9,538 nt of DNA from Candidatus Aquidulcis sp. (GTDB taxonomy: Bacteria > Chloroflexota > Anaerolineae > Anaerolineales > E44-bin32): the NCBI GenBank assembly GCA_020723365.1, contig DYJB01000107.1, forward strand, positions 1-9,538, in the 5' to 3' direction. The position numbers and the translations under genes are program-made. The stretch's first letter is position 1. The number at the start of each line of letters is the position of its first letter. Shown here one piece after another: positions 5,410 through 9,538 of this stretch. The notes under the pieces are model-generated. The model did no database searches. It was not told where the DNA came from and worked only from the letters and a program-made list of their open reading frames with translations.

Positions 5410-6401
5410 GCCTCGCCTTCCTCGTCCACGAGGCGCAGCCGGCGGCTGACGATCCAGGCCGCGACGGCGCCGACGATCAGGCCGACGATGGCGCCCTGGG
5501 CCAGGCCGACGTACAGGCGCACGCTGCTGGAGGCCTCCAGGCTCTCGATCTGGGCCTCCTGGTCCTGCACCTGCTGCTGCAGTGCCTGCGGATCGACTTC
5601 GGGGGCGGGCGGCTGGTCGCCGGTCAACGACAGGATGGTGTCGCGTGTGTGGACCGTGTCCTGGTGGCAGCCGATGCACGCCTCCGAGCCGACGCTGAAG
5701 GTATGGCCCGTGGGCACGAGCCCGCCGATGGCAGGGCCGGCATCCGCCGACCGATACATGTGGCAATTGCTGCACTCGAGGCCGGCGCCGGCGTGCGTGC
5801 TGTGGGCGAACCCCTCTCCCGGGTCGGAGTGGCAGTTGGTGCACAGGGCCGTGATCGACTCGGCCTTGGGCTTCTGGTCGTGCGGGTTGTGGCAAGACTG
5901 GCACTGCAGCCCGGCTTCGCCGTGCCGGCTGGCGCGCCACTCGTCGGTGGTCGTCTTGTGGCAGGTGGCGCACAGGGCGGCATCGGGCTCGATGGGCATC
6001 GGCTTCTCGGGATGCCCCGGCTGGTACGGGCCGTGGCAGGCCTCATAGGTCACGCCCTCGGCGGCGTAGCTGGCCTTCTCGGCGTCGTAGCCTGTCGTGT
6101 GGCACTCGAGGCAGGTGAACTGGCTGCCGAGGTCGGACCAGTTCTGTTGGAAGATCGGAGAGGAGAAGGCAGCGGCATGGCGCGTGCTCTCCCACTGGTC
6201 ATGGATATCCGTGTGGCAGGCGCCGCAGAACTGGTCACCGGCATAGGAGGCTTCGGCCTGCGGGGTCGGGGTGGCACTCTCCTGGGCAGCCGCCGGAGCC
6301 GTCCACGCCGCCGACGCCAGCCCCAGTGCCATGAAAGCGCCCAGGCCCAGGCCGAATGCGATCCAGGGACGAGCGTTTGCGGTGAGCTTCAACTTGGGCA
6401 T
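5406..6401 (-). CDS. Membrane-anchored multiheme cytochrome c (7 CxxCH plus one degenerate YEACH site)
   Basis: This 331-residue protein has an N-terminal signal or anchor helix (13-34, with AAAQ after it), a heme domain, a Pro/Gln-rich coiled-coil-like segment (264-290) and a C-terminal membrane helix (296-318) ending in SRRLR. Heme motifs are CGACH (59), CLECH (97), CATCH (144), CQSCH (167), CTNCH (187), CSNCH (210) and CIGCH (242). At 119-123 the sequence is YEACH followed by G-P, where cytochrome c554-like proteins normally have C-E-A-C-H-G-P: the first heme cysteine is a tyrosine. The head of the operon, it would be the electron-transfer partner of the Fe-S and NrfD proteins, as in Nrf- and Cbc-type quinone complexes. 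The start at 6401 is preferred over upstream ATGs because GGAGA sits 6 nt before it and the signal segment follows at once. Its electron donor or acceptor is unknown. Confidence 0.88.
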   Translation of the reverse strand: MPKLKLTANARPWIAFGLGLGAFMALGLASAAWTAPAAAQESATPTPQAEASYAGDQFCGACHTDIHDQWESTRHAAAFSSPIFQQNWSDLGSQFTCLECHTTGYDAEKASYAAEGVTYEACHGPYQPGHPEKPMPIEPDAALCATCHKTTTDEWRASRHGEAGLQCQSCHNPHDQKPKAESITALCTNCHSDPGEGFAHSTHAGAGLECSNCHMYRSADAGPAIGGLVPTGHTFSVGSEACIGCHQDTVHTRDTILSLTGDQPPAPEVDPQALQQQVQDQEAQIESLEASSSVRLYVGLAQGAIVGLIVGAVAAWIVSRRLRLVDEEGEA

Positions 6402-6634
6402 TTCGCATCTCCAGAGCCGGGTTGGACGAACCCGCCGCTGCCAGCGCACGTCGAGGCAGGGGCCTGGACCGGCGTGCGGGACGATCGACGGCATGGGGCG
6501 ATTGACCCATCCAGTGGGCCTTTCCACCCCATTCATTCTGGACAATTCGGCTAGGTTTGATGAGTGGTACCCGTCATAGGTGCCCGGGAAGAACGTCACC
6601 TCAGGGGCAGCGGCCGCACCGTGACCGCATGCCG

Positions 6635-6683
6635 CCGACGCCCGGCGGGACAGGAGGCTTCAGCCTCGGGTGACGGACGTCGG
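6635..6683. repeat. Nested inverted repeat in the divergent intergenic region
   Basis: ccgacg (6635-6640) pairs with cgtcgg (6678-6683), and inside it gaggc (6654-6658) pairs with gcctc (6663-6667) over a ttca loop. There is no adjacent T-run. It could be a transcript structure, an operator or chance in GC-rich DNA. Confidence 0.3.
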
Positions 6684-6920
6684 GGCCAGACGTGATCGGT
6701 CGGATTCTGGCCCTGGTCGCCCGGCGCACCTCGACGCCCTCATCCGCTTTCGCTCAGGCCATACGTTTGCCCCGGCAAGCGGACCCTTGTTCCGGACGCA
6801 CGCTTCCTCATCTTCGAGGCAAGGTCTCATCCCGGCCTAATGCGGGTATGGGAGACTCGCGCCAGCCGGGGGAGCTGCGGGGTCGACGGAATGGCCTGTA
6901 GGATCCGGCGTTTCCCAACG

Positions 6921-6929
6921 TGATAAAAT
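6921..6929 (+). promoter_or_regulatory. Probable extended -10 promoter for ccmE
   Basis: TGATAAAAT is a TGn-extended -10 box (TAAAAT at 6924-6929) in an AT-richer island. No good -35 hexamer lies 16-18 bp upstream, which extended -10 promoters tolerate. Transcription would start near 6936 and give a leader of about 49 nt. Confidence 0.45.
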
Positions 6930-6984
6930 GGGTTCTATTGCGCCGAGTTGCGCGCACATCAATCCACCAAGGTGAGGGTCTCGC

Positions 6985-7500
6985 ATGACGGACGCACCCA
7001 AGACGCCGCCGCGCGCCGGCGGACGGACCAAGTTCCTGCTGGGCGGCCTGCTGATCGTCGCCGCCGTGGTGTACCTGATCGCCTCGTCCACGACCGCCGC
7101 CGCCCAGTACTACCTGACGGTCGATGAGTTGGCGGCCAAGGGCGACGCTGTGCGCGGGCGCGACCTCAAGATCTCCGGCGCCGTCGACGGCGAGTCAATC
7201 ACGTACGACCCCCAGACGCTGACACTGCGCTTCACCGTCGCCAACGTCCCGGCCGACCTGGACGAGATCGAGCAGGCGGGCGGCCTGGCCGAAGTGCTGC
7301 ATCAAGCCGTTTCCGACCCGAACGCCCGCCGGCTGCAGGTCGTCTACGTCGGCGTCAAGCCGGACCTGCTGCGCCACGAGGCACAGGCGATCCTCACCGG
7401 GCGCATGGGCGACGATGGTGTCTTCGAAGCAACCGAACTGCTGCTCAAGTGCCCGACCCGCTACGAGGAGGAGGTTCCGCTCCAGTCTTCCGGAGCGTAA
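6985..7500 (+). CDS. ccmE: CcmE heme chaperone, cysteine-type (CxxxY)
   Basis: This 171-residue protein has one N-terminal membrane helix (about 16-36), then the OB-fold heme-shuttle domain with typical strands: YYLTVDEL (42-49), LKISGAV (61-67), LRFTVAN (81-87), VVYVGVKPDLL (119-129) and AILTGRMGDDGVFEATELLLK (135-155). CcmE takes heme from CcmC outside the membrane through a covalent bond and hands it to CcmF for attachment to apocytochromes. The usual heme-binding histidine (H-x-x-x-Y) is replaced by cysteine: C156-P-T-R-Y160. This CxxxY type is known from Desulfovibrio and archaea, where the Ccm system is a variant that often lacks CcmH. AAGGTGAGGG lies about 7 nt before the ATG. It faces away from the multiheme genes it probably serves, and ccmF follows. 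Confidence 0.93.
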   Translation: MTDAPKTPPRAGGRTKFLLGGLLIVAAVVYLIASSTTAAAQYYLTVDELAAKGDAVRGRDLKISGAVDGESITYDPQTLTLRFTVANVPADLDEIEQAGGLAEVLHQAVSDPNARRLQVVYVGVKPDLLRHEAQAILTGRMGDDGVFEATELLLKCPTRYEEEVPLQSSGA

Positions 7501-7594
7501 CGCTTCGTCGACGATAGCCGCGACCCGGAGGGACGGATGCTCGCAACCGCCCGCCGAGTCGTCTCATACTTCCGCTCAGCCTTCCATCCCGTTC

Positions 7595-7640
7595 CCCGAC
7601 CCCGCTTGGTAGGTTCCGCACCGGGGTCGGGCCTTTTGTT
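7595..7640 (+). terminator. Terminator-like hairpin between ccmE and ccmF, possible attenuator
   Basis: cccgaccccg (7595-7604) pairs perfectly with cggggtcggg (7622-7631) across a 17-nt loop, followed by ccTTTTGTT (7632-7640). It lies about 95 nt after the ccmE stop and only 6 nt before the ccmF ribosome binding site (7646-7653). Because it abuts that site, ccmF can be transcribed only by reading through it, so it may act as an attenuator that makes ccmF less abundant than ccmE. Confidence 0.7.
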
Positions 7641-7657
7641 GTGTGGAGGAGGACAGC

Positions 7658-9538
7658 GTGCTGGCCAATGTAGGCTACTTCACGCTCGTGATGACCTTCG
7701 TGGTGGCACTCTACGGCGCGGGCGCGGCGGCCTACGGCTCGCTGCGCCGCCGGCCGGACCTGATTGAGAGCGCGCGGCATGCCATGCTGCTCACCTTCCC
7801 ACTGCTGAGCGTCGCCTCCGGGTGCCTGATCGCACTGCTGGTCGGCGGGGCATTCGACATCGAGTACGTCGCCTCGACCACCAGCCTGGCCATGCCGACT
7901 TACCTGAAGGTCACGGCGTGGTGGGGCGGCCAGGCGGGCTCGCTGCTGTTCTGGTCCTGGCTGATGGCCGCCTTCACTACCGCCGCCAGCCTGCGCCATT
8001 GGGATCGTGACCGCGAGTTCCTGCCCTGGGTCATCGTCGTGGCTCTGGTCACGCTGGCCTTCTTCCTCAGCCTGGTGGTCTTCTTCGAGAACCCCTTCGC
8101 CCGCCTGTGGATGACGCCCGACGGGCAGCAGGCGGCGGCCATGATCCGCCCCGCCGGCGCCGTGCCGCTCTTCCCGGACGACGGACGCGGTCTGAATCCG
8201 CTCCTGCGACACCCGGGGATGGTTATCCATCCACCGATGCTCTACCTGGGCTTCGTCTCGTTCGTGATCCCGTATGCCTTCGCCATGGCGGCCCTGATCA
8301 CGCGCCGCACCGATGACCGCTGGATCCGCATCACGCGGCGCTGGACGCTGATCGCCTGGCTGTTCCTGTCCCTGGGGCTGATCCTCGGCGGGCGCTGGGC
8401 CTATGACGTGCTCGGCTGGGGCGGGTACTGGGGCTGGGATCCGGTGGAGATCGCCGCCTTCATGCCCTGGCTCACCGGCACGGCCTTCCTGCATTCGGTC
8501 GTCGTCCAGGAGAAGCGCGGCATCCTCAAGCACTGGAACATGGTGCTGATCATCCTGACCTATGCGCTGGTCATCTTCGGGACCTTCCTGACGCGCTCCG
8601 GCGTGCTGTCCTCGGTCCACTCCTTCGCCCAGTCCGCCATCGGGCCGATGTTCTTCGCCTTCATCGGGCTGACCTTCGTGGTCTCGCTCTCGATCCTGAT
8701 CAGCCGCTGGGGGGAGCTGAAGGGCGAGAACCAGCTCGACTCGATGTTCTCGCGTGAGGCGCTCTTCACCCTCAACAACCTGCTCTTCATGGGCATCCTG
8801 ATCGTGTGCTTCTGGGGGGTGATCTTCCCGCTGATCTCGGAGATCTTCACCGGCCAGAAAGTGACCGTCGGCCCGACGTTCTACGAGCGGGCGACGGGCC
8901 CGCTGTGGGCGGGGCTGCTGCTGCTGATGGGCGTGGCGCCGCTCTCGGTCTACGGGCGGACGTCGTGGGCCAACCTGGGGAGGGCGGCGTGGAAGCCGGC
9001 CGCCGTTTCTCTGCTCGTGCCCGCAGCCGTGGTGGCGTTCGGCGTGCGCAATGTGGCTGCGGTGCTGGGCTACTGGCTCGTCGGCCTGGTGGTGGCCGTG
9101 GTGGCCTACGAGTTCTGGCGTGGCGCGCTGGCGCGCCGCAAGCTGCATGGGGAGAACCTGCTCCTGGCGCTGGGCCGGCTGGCCGGGCGCAACCGGCGGC
9201 GCTACGGCGGCTACATCATCCACCTGGGCGTCGTGGTCATGGCCCTGGGCATCATCGGCATCGAGCTCTACCAGACCGAGACGCAGGGCACGCTGGCGCG
9301 AGGCGAACAGCTGACGCTGGGACGCTACGTGATGACCTACGATGCGCTATCGGTCTTCGACACCGCCGACGGCAAGAACGTAGCCCGGGCCGTGGTCACG
9401 GTCTACAAGGACGGGCGCAGCGTCGGCGAGCTCTATCCCCGGCGCGACTTCTACTACGCCAGCGAGCAGCCGATGACCACGGGCAGTGAGTACAAAAAGC
9501 GGCCCTTGTCGCCGGAGAGCAGCAGGTACGGCAGGTAG
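7658..9538 (+). CDS. ccmF: CcmF heme lyase subunit of cytochrome c maturation System I (C-terminus atypical)
   Basis: The 626-residue frame encodes a many-helix membrane protein. It has the WWGGQAGSLLFW segment at 88-99 and the heme-handling WWD motif W254-G-G-Y-W-G-W-D-P-V-E264. Histidines match the four conserved ones of E. coli CcmF: H191 (in HPP), H279 (in FLHS), H321 (in SSVHSF) and H522 (in YIIHLG). CcmF receives heme from CcmE and attaches it to CxxCH motifs outside the membrane. The GTG at 7658 is chosen because GGAGGAGGA ends 4 nt before it; a GTG at 7643 in frame lies upstream of that site and is less likely. After RDFYYASEQPMT the sequence stops looking like CcmF and ends at TAG on the last base of the window. 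The final part of the extramembrane domain and the last membrane helix are missing, probably because the sequence is broken near 9480. Confidence 0.9.
   Translation: MLANVGYFTLVMTFVVALYGAGAAAYGSLRRRPDLIESARHAMLLTFPLLSVASGCLIALLVGGAFDIEYVASTTSLAMPTYLKVTAWWGGQAGSLLFWSWLMAAFTTAASLRHWDRDREFLPWVIVVALVTLAFFLSLVVFFENPFARLWMTPDGQQAAAMIRPAGAVPLFPDDGRGLNPLLRHPGMVIHPPMLYLGFVSFVIPYAFAMAALITRRTDDRWIRITRRWTLIAWLFLSLGLILGGRWAYDVLGWGGYWGWDPVEIAAFMPWLTGTAFLHSVVVQEKRGILKHWNMVLIILTYALVIFGTFLTRSGVLSSVHSFAQSAIGPMFFAFIGLTFVVSLSILISRWGELKGENQLDSMFSREALFTLNNLLFMGILIVCFWGVIFPLISEIFTGQKVTVGPTFYERATGPLWAGLLLLMGVAPLSVYGRTSWANLGRAAWKPAAVSLLVPAAVVAFGVRNVAAVLGYWLVGLVVAVVAYEFWRGALARRKLHGENLLLALGRLAGRNRRRYGGYIIHLGVVVMALGIIGIELYQTETQGTLARGEQLTLGRYVMTYDALSVFDTADGKNVARAVVTVYKDGRSVGELYPRRDFYYASEQPMTTGSEYKKRPLSPESSRYGR
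9481..9538. other. Tail that does not fit CcmF, possible chimeric or rearranged end
   Basis: After the CcmF-like QPMTT the frame reads GSEYKKRPLSPESSRYGR and stops. This is charged and lacks the strand and helix pattern of CcmF ends. The opposite strand of the same bases reads YLPYLLLSGDKGRFLYSLP without a stop, which looks more like a membrane protein. An assembly join or inversion at the end of the sequence is the simplest explanation; a real truncation is possible. Confidence 0.45.

Larger units (their letters stand above)
6402..6984. other. Divergent intergenic region between the cytochrome operon and ccmEF
   Basis: This 583-bp gap must hold the promoters of both the leftward operon and rightward ccmE. 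Open frames inside it show no start signals or family likeness. I see a probable extended -10 box for ccmE (6921-6929) and a nested hairpin (6635-6683). I see no convincing promoter for the minus-strand operon, and no TGTGA-N6-TCACA site of the kind found at 3153-3190. Confidence 0.55.

Noticed and set aside
3289..6048. A 919-residue open frame on the plus strand
   Set aside because: It lies antisense to three well-supported genes (NrfD-like, Fe-S, cytochrome). Its product is a low-complexity mix rich in Arg, Gln, Asp and Gly, typical of the opposite strand of GC-rich genes.
7501..7657. T-box or other known attenuator before ccmF
   Set aside because: The stretch ggtaggttccgcacc only vaguely recalls the T-box core, and there is no specifier-loop structure or amino-acid-related gene.
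7537..7767. A small open frame starting after GGAGGGA, possibly a leader peptide before ccmF
   Set aside because: The ribosome binding site is fair, but the frame runs through the hairpin and about 110 nt into ccmF, and the product resembles nothing. It was not kept as a gene.
7445..9223. A 592-residue open frame on the minus strand
   Set aside because: It is antisense to ccmF, which has all the family's conserved motifs; the product is a His/Arg/Gln-rich shadow.
1..9538. CRISPR array, tRNA, rRNA, insertion sequence or attachment site
   Set aside because: No regularly spaced repeats, transposase-like frames, terminal inverted repeats or RNA-gene signatures were seen in the window.

Overview
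The window is GC-rich bacterial DNA built around respiratory multiheme c-type cytochromes. The organism is probably an uncultured bacterium with anaerobic or versatile respiration. A Chloroflexota-like lineage is my guess, from the HybB-like NrfD protein, the collagen-like heme lipoprotein and the cysteine-type CcmE, but no rRNA or marker gene fixes this. At least one edge cuts a gene: position 1 falls inside a cytochrome gene, and the last ~58 bases look foreign to the gene they end.

Layout: five genes lie on the minus strand and are read leftward. First is a three-gene, translationally coupled operon (6401 to 3325). It encodes a membrane-anchored cytochrome with seven canonical heme sites and one broken one, a Tat-exported protein with four [4Fe-4S] cluster motifs (NrfC/HybA type), and an NrfD/HybB-type quinone-interacting membrane protein. 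It ends in a strong hairpin. Next is a lipoprotein with six heme sites (2771-1725), whose lipidated cysteine is joined to the heme domain by a short collagen-like Gly-X-Y stretch. It has its own regulated promoter region with two CRP/FNR-type palindromes 22 bp apart, a hairpin-rich leader of about 330 nt and a hairpin against its ribosome binding site, and it ends in a perfect-palindrome terminator. Last is a NapC/NirT-like membrane cytochrome with at least seven heme sites (1259 to beyond position 1), behind its own likely promoter.

On the plus strand, ccmE (6985-7500) and ccmF (7658-9538) start a cytochrome c maturation (System I) cluster. CcmE has the rarer Cys-x-x-x-Tyr heme site in place of the usual histidine. 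A terminator-like hairpin sits between ccmE and ccmF, directly before the ccmF ribosome binding site.

How they may fit together: NrfD plus the four-cluster protein would exchange electrons with the quinone pool and pass them to or from the membrane-anchored cytochrome. The lipoprotein and the NapC/NirT-like cytochrome could extend this into a heme relay at the cell surface or in an envelope space. CcmE and CcmF would install the hemes. No catalytic (for example molybdopterin) subunit is visible, so the terminal donor or acceptor is unknown.
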